DNA of 64,000 nt from Pseudomonadota bacterium. GTDB taxonomy: Bacteria > Pseudomonadota > Gammaproteobacteria > UBA9214. Location: assembly GCA_041395565.1 (NCBI GenBank), contig JAWLAI010000003.1, positions 496,001-560,000 on the forward strand, read 5' to 3'. The notes under the pieces are model-generated. The model was not told the origin of the DNA. It saw nothing but the letters and a program-made list of their open reading frames with translations, and ran no database searches. Position 1 is the stretch's first letter. The number at the start of each line of letters is the position of its first letter. The translations under genes and the position numbers were made by a program. Shown in pieces: positions 34,037-42,701 of this stretch.

Positions 34037-34954
34037 TTATCCGTGCTCGAGCAGGTTGCGCAGGCCGGTATCGAAATCCACGCGCGGCGCCCAGTCGAGC
34101 AATTCCCGGGCCCGGCTGATATCGGCGCAGGAATGCCGGATGTCGCCTTCGCGAGCCGCGCGGTAGACCGGTTCGAACGGCTGTCCCTGGATGCGGCACA
34201 CGCTGTGCAGCAGTTCGTTGATGGTGATCGTGGTGCCGGTCGCGATATTGATGGCCTGCCCGGCGGCGTCCGGCGCCTGCGCGGCGCGCAGGTTGGCCTC
34301 GACCACGTCGGCGACGTAGACGAAGTCCCGGGTCTGCTCCCCGTCGCCGTAGATGACCGGTTGCGCACCCTGGCGGACGCGGTTCGCGAAGATCGAGATG
34401 ACACCGGAATACGGCGATGTCGGGTCCTGGCGCGGCCCGAAGACGTTGAAATAACGCAACGCCACCGTCTCCAGTCCATACAGCCTGTAATAGACCTGGC
34501 AGGCGTGTTCCGATGCCAGCTTGTCGACCGCGTAGGGCGAGAGCGGCCGCACCGGCATCGCCTCGGTCTTGGGCAGTTCCGGCAGGTCACCGTAGACGGC
34601 GGCCGAACAGGCGAACACGACGCGCTGTACCCCGCACTGACGGGCGGCCTCCAGGACGTTCAGTGTGCCCCGGTAATTGGTGAGCTCGCTGCCCAGCGGG
34701 TCGCCGACGGTCTCGGGTACCGAGGCAATCGCGGCCTGGTGGAATACGACACCGATACCGTCCATCCACTCGCGCACCGTGCGGTAATCGCCAACATCAC
34801 CCTCGATGACCGATACCGCGTCCGAAACCGGGATGTTGTCGCGCTTGCCGGTGGAGAAATTATCGAGAATACGGACCTGGTGTCCGTCGTTGAGCAGGTG
34901 TTCCGCAATGTGCGAGCCGATGAAGCCGGCGCCTCCCGTTACCAGATATTTCAT
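34037..34954 (-). CDS. NAD-dependent nucleotide-sugar epimerase
   Basis: 305 residues from ATG 34954 (MKYLVTGGAGFIGSHIAEHL). Extended short-chain dehydrogenase: NAD-binding GGAGFIG, catalytic Ser in ACSAAVYGD, YxxxK as YAVDK (SPYAVDKLASEH), and the substrate region NVFGPRQDPTSPYSGVIS with DGEQTRDFVYVADV. It is most similar in style to UDP-glucose/UDP-GlcNAc 4-epimerases used in polysaccharide synthesis. It is separate from the main LPS cluster by 6 kb and sits between the third PilT-like gene and the PyrK-like gene, all leftward with 50-60 base gaps. Confidence 0.88.
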   Translation of the reverse strand: MKYLVTGGAGFIGSHIAEHLLNDGHQVRILDNFSTGKRDNIPVSDAVSVIEGDVGDYRTVREWMDGIGVVFHQAAIASVPETVGDPLGSELTNYRGTLNVLEAARQCGVQRVVFACSAAVYGDLPELPKTEAMPVRPLSPYAVDKLASEHACQVYYRLYGLETVALRYFNVFGPRQDPTSPYSGVISIFANRVRQGAQPVIYGDGEQTRDFVYVADVVEANLRAAQAPDAAGQAINIATGTTITINELLHSVCRIQGQPFEPVYRAAREGDIRHSCADISRARELLDWAPRVDFDTGLRNLLEHG

Positions 34955-35011
34955 AGTCACAAACCGGCTGCGATTGAGTACCGATATAGTGATTGCTTGC
35001 CGGGATGCAGG

Positions 35012-36376
35012 TCAAGGGTCGCGCTGGGAATATGCGACACATGGCATGGAACGCCGTGCGGCGCGCGGCAAGATCCCGTATGCTGCCAGGGCACTCACGC
35101 GCGCGCGGCCGGGTTGCCGTGCATGCCTGCACCGGCCTGTTCCAGTTTGCGGCGCAGCGACTCCGGCCGGTCCGCGTCCGCCAGTGCCTGTTCCAGGGAC
35201 AGCTTGCCCGTTTCCACGAGGCTTGCACAGGGCCGTGTCGAATTCGTTGAGTTCCTCGTGCGCTTCGTCGTGTTCGATCAGGCTGAGACCGGCCGGCCTG
35301 CGCTGTTCCGCGCTGTCGCCCGTGCCCAGGCTGAGCCGCAGGCGCAGGTTGTTCGGGGAGTCTGCGTTCTTCAGGGCTTCGTCGACGGATATCGCGCCGT
35401 TCTCGACCAGGCGGAATAATGCCCCGTCAAAGGTCTGCATGCCGGCATTCTCCGATTTCTCCATGATTTCCTTGATTTCGTGAACATCCCCACGCCGGAT
35501 CATGTCCTGCACCAGCGGGGTGCCGAGCAGGATCTCCACCGCGGCCGCACGGCCGCCGGCGACCGTCCTGACCAGCCGTTGCGAGACGAAGGCGCGCAGG
35601 TTCAGCGACAGGTCGAGCAGCAGCTGGTTGCGCCTGTCCTCGGGAAAGAAGTTGACGATGCGGTCGAGCGCCTGGTCGGCATTGTTGGCGTGCAGCGTGG
35701 AAATGGCCAGATGCCCGGTTTCGGCAAATGCCAGTGCATGCTCCATGGTCTCGCGGTCGCGGATCTCGCCGATCAGGATGACATCCGGTGCCTGGCGCAG
35801 CGTGTTCTTCAGTGCATCCTCGTAGCTTTCCGTGTCCACGCCGACCTCGCGCTGGTTGACGATGGAGCGCTTGTGCGGGTGCACGAACTCGATCGGGTCC
35901 TCGATGGTGATGATATGTCCGGCGCTGTTACGGTTGCGGTAGTCGATCAGCGAGGCCAGCGAGGTCGACTTGCCCGAGCCCGTGGCGCCGACGAACAGCA
36001 CGAGGCCGCGCTTTTCCATGATGACACGGGTCAGGACCTCGGGCAGGCCGAGTTGCTGCCAATCCGGAATGGCGGTCTTGATGTTGCGTACCACCATGGA
36101 AACGGTATTGCGCTGGCGGAAGATATTGACGCGGAACCTGCCGATACCCGGTTCGGATATGGCGAGGTTCATCTCGGGGCGCCCGCTGAATGCCGCGCGC
36201 TGCTCCGCGTCCATCACCGACCAGGCGACGGCCTGTATCTGTTCCGATGTCAGCGGCTGTTCCTCGAGCGGCGTCAGCGTGCCGTTGATCTTGGCGCTGG
36301 GCGGCGCGCCGCTGCTGAGATACAGGTCGGAAGCGTCCTGCTCCACCATCTTGCCCAGATAGGTCTTGAATTCCAT
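35012..36376 (-). CDS. Third PilT/PilU-type ATPase with 3' frameshift
   Basis: As sequenced, 454 residues from ATG 36376 (GGGGTGAAAG upstream). Residues 1-385 or so are a complete PilU-like ATPase: QDASDLYLSSGAPPSAKING, Walker A GATGSGKST, IITIEDPIEFVH, Walker B VILIGEIRDRETM, GTPLVQDMIRRGDVHEI. The tail holds FDGALFRLVENGAISVDEAL; a second copy, FDTALC, is then thrown out of frame by one extra base near 35220-35221. Removing it gives KLVETGKLSLEQALADADRP...GNPAARA and a stop at 35095-35097. The last 70 residues in the present frame are therefore probably nonsense. The function would be pilus retraction or a related secretion ATPase. Confidence 0.85.
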   Translation of the reverse strand: MEFKTYLGKMVEQDASDLYLSSGAPPSAKINGTLTPLEEQPLTSEQIQAVAWSVMDAEQRAAFSGRPEMNLAISEPGIGRFRVNIFRQRNTVSMVVRNIKTAIPDWQQLGLPEVLTRVIMEKRGLVLFVGATGSGKSTSLASLIDYRNRNSAGHIITIEDPIEFVHPHKRSIVNQREVGVDTESYEDALKNTLRQAPDVILIGEIRDRETMEHALAFAETGHLAISTLHANNADQALDRIVNFFPEDRRNQLLLDLSLNLRAFVSQRLVRTVAGGRAAAVEILLGTPLVQDMIRRGDVHEIKEIMEKSENAGMQTFDGALFRLVENGAISVDEALKNADSPNNLRLRLSLGTGDSAEQRRPAGLSLIEHDEAHEELNEFDTALCKPRGNGQAVPGTGTGGRGPAGVAAPQTGTGRCRHARQPGRARVSALAAYGILPRAARRSMPCVAYSQRDP

Positions 36377-36396
36377 TTCTTTCACCCCGGCTTGTA

Positions 36397-36402
36397 TATA
36401 AT
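36397..36402 (+). promoter_or_regulatory. Possible -10 element for glnE
   Basis: A perfect TATAAT within TTGTATATAATCG, 44 bases before the glnE ATG in a 69-base divergent gap. A -35 box at proper spacing (CATTTC) is poor. Weak candidate. Confidence 0.3.
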
Positions 36403-36445
36403 CGTCCCGAATCGGTGAAGTCGGCGGTCAGCGCGGCAATCTTGA

Positions 36446-39388
36446 ATGGCGGGTATGACGGGCAGGAAGAGCAAGGCGGCAACTTCGGCAGGGTCGGCGG
36501 CCGCCGGGCTGCCCGCTGCGCTGCGCGAACCGGTGGCATCGGCCTGGGAAGCCTTCGTCCAGGCCATGGCGGGTCTTGGCCGCGAGCCGCCCGCGCAGCC
36601 GGAATTCGTCGCCGCCCTGCAGCGGGTATGGGCGTGCAGCGATTTCGTGGCGCAGACCTGTGTGCGCGAGCCGGAAGTCCTGTGCCGCTTGCTGGATGAC
36701 GGCTGTCTGCTGGGGGATTACGCACCCGGCGAGGTGGCGGACAAGCTGGAACTGGCGCTGCGGGGCGTTGGCACCGAGGCGGAGCTGTCACGCAGACTGC
36801 GGGAATTCCGCCGGCAGGAAATGCTGCGGATCGCCTGGCGCGACCTGGCCGGCTGGGCGCCGCTCGACGAGGTGTTGTACGACCTCTCCGCACTGGCCGA
36901 CGCCTGCATCGGCAGCAGTCTCGACCGGATTTCCGGTTGGGCGGTAGCACAGGCCGGCGCCGCGCCGAAACAGCTCCGGCCTGCGCTGGTGGTGCTCGGC
37001 ATGGGCAAGCTCGGGGCGCACGAGCTGAATTTTTCCTCCGACATTGATCTGATCTTCGCCTATCCGGATGCGAACGCGGCCTGGCATGACCGGCATCTCA
37101 GCGCGGATGAATTCTATCTCCGCATTGCGCGGCAACTGGTCCAGGTGCTGGATGCGCAAACGGCGCAGGGATTCGTGTTCCGTGTCGACATGCGGCTGCG
37201 TCCCTATGGTGACAGCGGGTCGCTGGTCGCGAGTTTCGACGCGATGGCGGACTACTACCAGCTGCAGGGCCGCGAGTGGGAGCGCTACGCCATGATCAAG
37301 GCCCGGCCGGTGGCCGGGCCGGCACCGGCGGCTGCCCGCCTGATGGCGCTGCTGCATCCCTTCGTCTACCGCCGTTATCTGGACTTCGGCGCCTTCGAGT
37401 CATTGCGCAGCCTCAAGGAACAGATCATCCGCGAGGTTGAACGCAGGGGCATGCAGGACAACATCAAGCTCGGACCGGGCGGCATCCGCGAGATCGAGTT
37501 CATCGCCCAGGCGTTCCAGCTGGTGCGCGGCGGGCGCGAACCCGTGCTGCAGCAGCGCGGTGTGCTGGCGATTCTCGCTGCGCTCGTCGAACTCGGCTAT
37601 CTGCCGGAAACCGCTGCCGCGCAGCTGACCGCGGCCTACGTCTTTCTGCGCCGTACCGAGAACCGCCTGCAGGCATGGGAGGACCGCCAGGTGCATACCC
37701 TGCCGGAGGATGAGCCGGGGCGGGCCAGGCTGGCCTTCGCCATGGGCTACCCTGACTGGGAGCGTTTCGCCCGGGAACTGGCACGGCACCGCGGCCTGGT
37801 AGCGCAGCATTTCGAACAGGTGTTCGCCGCACCGCGCGATCGCGTCGATGCGCAGGAGCGCGACCGGACGCGTGGCATGGACGATGTGTGGCGGGGCACG
37901 ACCGGCGCTGCCCGGGCGGTCACGCTGCTGGAAAATGCCGGTTATCAGGAGGGCGAGGAGGTGTTGCGGTGGTTGGCCCAGTTTCGCCAGGGGCCGGTTT
38001 CGCGCTTCCTCGGCGAGCAGGGCAAGCGCCGCCTGGATGAACTGATGCCGCAGGTGCTGCATGCCGCCGCCGGCAGCGCGCATGCAACGGAGGTGCTCAA
38101 GCGCATGGGGGCGCTGCTGGAGGCGATTGCCGGCCGCACCACCTACCTGTCGCTGCTGGTCGAGCATCCGGCCGCGCTCGGCCTGCTGGCCCGGCTCTGT
38201 GCCGCCAGCAGCTGGATCGCGAATCAGCTCGCCCTGCATCCGATCCTGCTCGATGAACTGCTCGATCCGCGGGCGCTGTTCGAACCGCTCGACCGGGATG
38301 GCCTGCGGCAGTCGCTCCAGGCGCGCATGGCAGGTATCCCGCCGGGTGACCTCGAGCAGCAGATGGACCAGTTGCGGCAGTACCGGCAGGCGGCCGCATT
38401 GCACGTGGCGGCAACCGACATCGTCGCCGGGCTGCCTGTCACACGCGTGGCGGATCACCTGACCGATATCGCCGAGGTGGTGCTCGAGACGGTCCTGCGG
38501 CTGGCCTGGGCGCACCAGGTGGCGCGCCATGGGCCGCCTGCCTACCTGCGCCATGGCCAGGTGTGCGAGGCGGGCTTTGCCATCGTCGGATACGGCAAAC
38601 TGGGAGGATACGAACTGGGGTACGGTTCGGACCTGGATATCGTCTTCCTGCACGACAGTACCGGAAACGAACAGCACACCGCAGGTCCCCGGGTGATCGA
38701 CAACGTCGAGTTCTTTACCCGGCTCAGCCAGCGCATCATCCATATCCTCAATACCTTTACCGCGGCCGGGGTACTGTACGAGGTCGACATGCGGCTGCGG
38801 CCGAACGGCAATTCCGGCCTGCTGGTCAGCAGTGTGGATGCCTTCGAGGAATACCAGCGGGCCAGTGCCTGGACCTGGGAGAACCAGGCGCTGATCCGGG
38901 CACGGGTCGTGGTCGGCAACGCGGCGATCAGCCGCCGCTTCGGGCAGATCCGGCGCGAGGTCCTGACCCGCCCCAGGGACGTCCGGCAGCTGCAGACCGA
39001 GGTGGCCGACATGCGCCGGCGCATGCGCACGGAGCTGGACCAGGGCACCTCCGAACGCTTCGACCTCAAGCACGGGGCCGGCGGTATCGTTGACATCGAA
39101 TTTATGGTTCAATTTATGGTCCTGCGCTGGTCTGGCGAACACGAGCGTCTGTTGCACCCGACCGCAACGCTGGCCCTGTTGCAGGCCAGCGGCGAGATCG
39201 GCGTGCTGCCGGCGCCGGATGCCGAGGCCCTGTCGAACGCCTACCGCGCACTGCGCGAGCGGATCAACCACCGGGTCCTGGCGGGTGCGCCGGCCCTGAT
39301 CGGCCAGGACGAGCTGCTGGCCGAGCGCGCGGCGGTGTGCCGGGTCTGGCAGCAGGTGATGGGCGAGGCGTGTATCAATCCGGGGTGA
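36446..39388 (+). CDS. glnE: Bifunctional glutamine synthetase adenylyltransferase/deadenylase
   Basis: 980 residues, near the usual length (about 950-980). Two nucleotidyltransferase domains in tandem: N-terminal deadenylase with GMGKLGAHELNFSSDIDLIF (about residues 186-205) and C-terminal adenylylase with GYGKLGGYELGYGSDLDIVF (about 715-734), plus FRVDMRLRPYGDSG and VDMRLRPNGNSG. It adds AMP to, or removes it from, glutamine synthetase in response to PII, setting nitrogen assimilation. ilvE follows 48 bases downstream. Confidence 0.97.
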   Translation: MAGMTGRKSKAATSAGSAAAGLPAALREPVASAWEAFVQAMAGLGREPPAQPEFVAALQRVWACSDFVAQTCVREPEVLCRLLDDGCLLGDYAPGEVADKLELALRGVGTEAELSRRLREFRRQEMLRIAWRDLAGWAPLDEVLYDLSALADACIGSSLDRISGWAVAQAGAAPKQLRPALVVLGMGKLGAHELNFSSDIDLIFAYPDANAAWHDRHLSADEFYLRIARQLVQVLDAQTAQGFVFRVDMRLRPYGDSGSLVASFDAMADYYQLQGREWERYAMIKARPVAGPAPAAARLMALLHPFVYRRYLDFGAFESLRSLKEQIIREVERRGMQDNIKLGPGGIREIEFIAQAFQLVRGGREPVLQQRGVLAILAALVELGYLPETAAAQLTAAYVFLRRTENRLQAWEDRQVHTLPEDEPGRARLAFAMGYPDWERFARELARHRGLVAQHFEQVFAAPRDRVDAQERDRTRGMDDVWRGTTGAARAVTLLENAGYQEGEEVLRWLAQFRQGPVSRFLGEQGKRRLDELMPQVLHAAAGSAHATEVLKRMGALLEAIAGRTTYLSLLVEHPAALGLLARLCAASSWIANQLALHPILLDELLDPRALFEPLDRDGLRQSLQARMAGIPPGDLEQQMDQLRQYRQAAALHVAATDIVAGLPVTRVADHLTDIAEVVLETVLRLAWAHQVARHGPPAYLRHGQVCEAGFAIVGYGKLGGYELGYGSDLDIVFLHDSTGNEQHTAGPRVIDNVEFFTRLSQRIIHILNTFTAAGVLYEVDMRLRPNGNSGLLVSSVDAFEEYQRASAWTWENQALIRARVVVGNAAISRRFGQIRREVLTRPRDVRQLQTEVADMRRRMRTELDQGTSERFDLKHGAGGIVDIEFMVQFMVLRWSGEHERLLHPTATLALLQASGEIGVLPAPDAEALSNAYRALRERINHRVLAGAPALIGQDELLAERAAVCRVWQQVMGEACINPG

Positions 39389-39436
39389 GCGCCGCTGTTG
39401 CAGACGTCGCGACCCCAGTGCTGGAGAGAGTTTTGT

Positions 39437-40357
39437 ATGTCAATGTCTGACCGCGACGGCGTCATCTGGATGGACGGGCAGCTGGTGCCCTGGCGTGAGG
39501 CGCAGGTGCATGTGCTGACCCACACCCTGCACTATGGCATGGGCGTGTTCGAGGGCGTGCGTGCCTACCGTGCCGAGCAGGGTACCGCGATCTTCCGTCT
39601 GTCTGAGCACCTCAAGCGCCTGTACGGTTCCGCGCACATCATGAAGATGCAGGTCCCCTGGGATCAGCCGACGCTGGCCGGTGCGCATCGCGCCGTGGTG
39701 CGCGAGAACGGCCTGGAGTCCGCCTATATCCGGCCCATGTTTTTCTACGGCTCGGAGGGCATGGGCCTGCGCGCAGACAACCTCAAGGTGCATGCGATCG
39801 TCGCCGCCTGGGAATGGGGCGCCTACCTCGGTGCCGAGAACATGGAGAAGGGCATCCGCATCAAGACTTCCTCCTACACGCGCCATCATGTCAACATCAC
39901 CATGTGCAAGGCCAAGGCCAACGGACACTACATCAATTCCATGCTCGCGCTGAACGAGGCGCTCAGCGACGGTTATGACGAGGCCATGCTGCTCGATGTG
40001 GACGGCTTCGTGGCCGAAGGCAGTGGCGAGAACATTTTCATCGTGCGCGATGGCGTCATCTACACGCCCGACCTTACCTCGGCGCTGGAAGGCATCACCC
40101 GCGACACCATTGCCCGGCTGGCGGCCGACGAAGGCTATGTGCTGCGCGAGAAGCGCATCACGCGCGACGAGGTCTACCTGGCCGACGAAGCCTTCTTCAC
40201 CGGTACGGCGGCGGAGGTCACGCCGATCCGCGAGGTGGACGGCCGCACCATCGGGCGCGGCGCGCGCGGTCCGGTGACGACGCGGCTGCAGGCCCTGTAT
40301 TTCGATGTGGTGCACGGCCGTGTCGACAAGTACACCGACTGGTTGACAAAAGTGTAG
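39437..40357 (+). CDS. ilvE: Branched-chain amino acid aminotransferase
   Basis: 306 residues from ATG 39437, fixed by GAGAGAG six bases upstream. Class IV (D-amino-acid/branched-chain) PLP enzyme: HYGMGVFEGVRAYR, PLP lysine in NITMCKAKANGHYINSMLA (about residue 159), EGSGENIF and FFTGTAAEVTPIREVDGR. Interconverts Leu/Ile/Val and their 2-oxo acids. Directly downstream of glnE, as in many gammaproteobacteria. Confidence 0.97.
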   Translation: MSMSDRDGVIWMDGQLVPWREAQVHVLTHTLHYGMGVFEGVRAYRAEQGTAIFRLSEHLKRLYGSAHIMKMQVPWDQPTLAGAHRAVVRENGLESAYIRPMFFYGSEGMGLRADNLKVHAIVAAWEWGAYLGAENMEKGIRIKTSSYTRHHVNITMCKAKANGHYINSMLALNEALSDGYDEAMLLDVDGFVAEGSGENIFIVRDGVIYTPDLTSALEGITRDTIARLAADEGYVLREKRITRDEVYLADEAFFTGTAAEVTPIREVDGRTIGRGARGPVTTRLQALYFDVVHGRVDKYTDWLTKV

Positions 40358-40376
40358 GCGCGGACCGCGTCCGCGA
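40351..40376. repeat. REP-like palindrome, copy 3
   Basis: The core GCGGACCGCGTCCGCGAA equals copy 1 (3301-3325) and overlaps the ilvE stop codon. The leading GTGGGAG half is degenerate here (GTGTAGGCG). Confidence 0.5.
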
Positions 40377-40475
40377 ATGATGCTATCGCCGTAATTCATG
40401 CGCCACCGCGCTGCTGCAGGAGCGGATCGAATTCACGCATGATGTTCTGGGGATGCCCTGATTTATTCCCTTTTT

Positions 40476-40543
40476 GTCTTCCCGGCGAATGCCGGGATCC
40501 GGGCAATTTAAACCCATGGCTTCCGGCTTCCGCCGGAATGACG
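40476..40543. repeat. 'SSFRRKPE'-type dispersed repeat
   Basis: Contains CCCGGCGAATGCCGGG and TTCCGGCTTCCGCCGGAA, two short palindromes separated by about 24 bases. On the minus strand it would read CGTCATTCCGGCGGAAGCCG..., the layout of the dispersed repeat whose chance translation is SSFRRKPE. It lies between ilvE and msbA and has no transposase; the element is found in many proteobacterial genomes. Confidence 0.65.
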
Positions 40544-40560
40544 AATAGATCAGACTTTCC

Positions 40561-42306
40561 CTAGTTCTGGCTGAGCTGCGAGTTGTACAGCCGCCAGTAA
40601 GCACCGCCCCCGTCGAGCAGTTCGCCGTGCGTGCCGCATTCGACGATCCGCCCCTGTTCCAGCACCACGATGCGATCGGCATGTTCGATGGTGGACAGCC
40701 GGTGCGCGATGATGATCGAGGTGCGACCCTGCATCAGGGTGCGCAGCGCGACCTGCACGTGGCGTTCCGACTCGGTATCCAGCGCGGAGGTGGCCTCGTC
40801 CAGGATCAGGATCGGCGCATCCTTGAGCAGTGCGCGTGCGATCGCCAGCCGCTGGCGCTGCCCGCCGGAGAGGCGGGCGCCGTTCTCGCCGATCAACGTG
40901 TCCATGCCTTGCGGCAGGGTGCGGATGAATTCCATGGCATGCGCCGCCTCGGCCGCGGCCTCGATCGCCGCACGCGTCGCCCCGCGCATGCTGCCGTAGG
41001 CGATGTTGGCGGCGATGGTATCGTTGAACAGCACGATGTCCTGGTTCACCAGCGCAATGGCGGTGCGCAGGTCGGCCAGCTGCACCTCCTGCAGGTCGAC
41101 GCCGTCCAGCAGGATTTGCCCGGCAGTCGGCTGGTAGAAGCGCGGCACCAGTGCGGCCAGGCTGGTCTTGCCGCTGCCGGACTTGCCGACCAACGCAATC
41201 GTCTCGCCGGCGGCGATCTCCAGATTGATGTCTTCCAGGGCGGCGACGTCGCCGCTGTCGTAGCGCAGGCTGACATGGCGCAGGACCAGCTCGCCGCGCG
41301 CATGCGCCAGGCGGCGGCTGCCCGTTTCCGGTTCCGGCGGTTCTTCCAGCAGATCGAAGATGGACTGTGATGCGGCCAGGCCGCGCTGCAGCTGTTCGTT
41401 GACCTTGGTCAGCCGTTTGAGCGGCGCGAACAGCAGCCCCATGGCACCGAAAAAGGAGATGAAGCTGCCGACGGTGAACTCCTCCGTGTGCGCCTGGGAT
41501 GAGGCGATGTAGATCATGACCGCGAGCGCGATGACTGCGATCAGCTGCACCGCCGGCACGTTGGCGGCCGAGGTGGCGATGATCTTCAGGTTCATATGCC
41601 GCACCCGGTTGGAGAGCGTGCCGAAACGGCTGCTCTCGTAGTGCTGGCCGCCGAACAGCTTGACCACGCGCTGTCCCTTGACCGCTTCCTCGATCACGCC
41701 GGTCATCTCGCCCATGGACTGCTGCAGGTGGGTACTGAGCCGGCGCAGTCGGCCGCTGACCAGTTTCACCACGATGCCGATGGCCGGGGCGACGACGAAA
41801 AAGATGACCGAGAGCTTCCAGTTGATCCAGGCCATCAGCGCCAGCAGGCCGATGACCGACAGGGTGTCGCGGACCAGGATCAGCAGTGCGTCACTCGCAG
41901 CGGCAGCCACCTGGTTCACGTTGAAGGTGATCTTGGAGATCAGCGTGCCGGTCGGGTTGTTGTCGTAGAAGCGGCTCGGGAGGCTCAGCAGCCGCGCGAA
42001 CAGCTGCGCACGCATGTCGTGGATCACCTTGCCGGAGACCCAGTTGAGCGCGACGGTGCTGGAGTAATTGGCGATGCCGCGCACCAGGAACAGCAGGATC
42101 AGCAGCACCGGCATGAGCCGGATGGTGACCGGATCCTTGTGGATGAAGCTGCCGTCGAGCAGCGGCTTCATCAGCGCCGGGATGGCCGGCTCGGTGAGCG
42201 CCACCACCACGATACTGGCGATGGCCAGCACGAAGATCTTCCAGTAGGGTATGACATAGCGCAGCAGGCGCAGGTACAGCTCTTTCGTTGTCGCTGGTCG
42301 GTTCAT
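40561..42306 (-). CDS. msbA: Lipid A export ABC transporter MsbA
   Basis: 581 residues from ATG 42306 (MNRPATTKELYLRLLRYVIP), the normal start region; longer upstream frames are unsupported. Half-transporter: six TM helices (residues about 20-310) and a C-terminal ATPase with Walker A GKSGSGKTSL (about 372), NQDIVLFNDTIAANIAYG, signature LSGGQRQRLAIARAL, Walker B ILILDEATSALD and H-loop IIAHRLST. It flips lipid A-core across the inner membrane, fitting its place at the head of the LPS gene region. A repeat follows its stop. Confidence 0.95.
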   Translation of the reverse strand: MNRPATTKELYLRLLRYVIPYWKIFVLAIASIVVVALTEPAIPALMKPLLDGSFIHKDPVTIRLMPVLLILLFLVRGIANYSSTVALNWVSGKVIHDMRAQLFARLLSLPSRFYDNNPTGTLISKITFNVNQVAAAASDALLILVRDTLSVIGLLALMAWINWKLSVIFFVVAPAIGIVVKLVSGRLRRLSTHLQQSMGEMTGVIEEAVKGQRVVKLFGGQHYESSRFGTLSNRVRHMNLKIIATSAANVPAVQLIAVIALAVMIYIASSQAHTEEFTVGSFISFFGAMGLLFAPLKRLTKVNEQLQRGLAASQSIFDLLEEPPEPETGSRRLAHARGELVLRHVSLRYDSGDVAALEDINLEIAAGETIALVGKSGSGKTSLAALVPRFYQPTAGQILLDGVDLQEVQLADLRTAIALVNQDIVLFNDTIAANIAYGSMRGATRAAIEAAAEAAHAMEFIRTLPQGMDTLIGENGARLSGGQRQRLAIARALLKDAPILILDEATSALDTESERHVQVALRTLMQGRTSIIIAHRLSTIEHADRIVVLEQGRIVECGTHGELLDGGGAYWRLYNSQLSQN

Positions 42307-42468
42307 CTCGATGTCCGGGGTGCGCGCGCATCCGGGTGGTTGCAGGTGGCGATTATACAGGCCGGTTCCGCCCCCTGCCGGCCGCTCGTGCACGGATGCT
42401 TCGGGCCGCGCTATCATGCCATAATCACGGTTTGCGAATGCCCGGATGCCGGGCAGCAGGAGGGCACA

Positions 42469-42693
42469 GTGCCAAATCCCTACAGCGCCGAGGCGGACGC
42501 CGGCGGCAGCGCCCGCGAGCCGAACGCGCAGAACCACTACAACGTGACCCGGGCGGACCTGCCCCTGCACTGTCCGCTGGCCGGTATGAGCCTGTGGAAT
42601 TCCCACCCGCGCGTCTATCTGCCCATCGAAGCCACCGGCCGGGCCAAGTGCCCCTACTGCGGTGCGGAATACACCCTGGTTGATGCCGGCTAG
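42469..42693 (+). CDS. CHCC-type zinc-finger domain protein
   Basis: 74 residues from GTG 42469, fixed by GCAGGAGGGC upstream. C-terminal zinc-binding block LHCPLAGMSLWNSHPRVYLP ... KCPYCGAEYTLVD, i.e. one Cys, a His and a CxxC pair, matching the zf-CHCC family found in complex I NDUFS6 and in small bacterial proteins. Such small proteins are conserved near LPS core genes in proteobacteria, but their role is unknown. Divergent from msbA by 162 bases; first gene of the rightward glycosyltransferase unit. Confidence 0.82.
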   Translation: MPNPYSAEADAGGSAREPNAQNHYNVTRADLPLHCPLAGMSLWNSHPRVYLPIEATGRAKCPYCGAEYTLVDAG

Positions 42694-42701
42694 GTACGGT
42701 T

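Noticed and set aside
37400..39271. 623-codon open frame on the minus strand opposite glnE
   Set aside because: Same reason; glnE on the plus strand has complete family motifs over the same bases.
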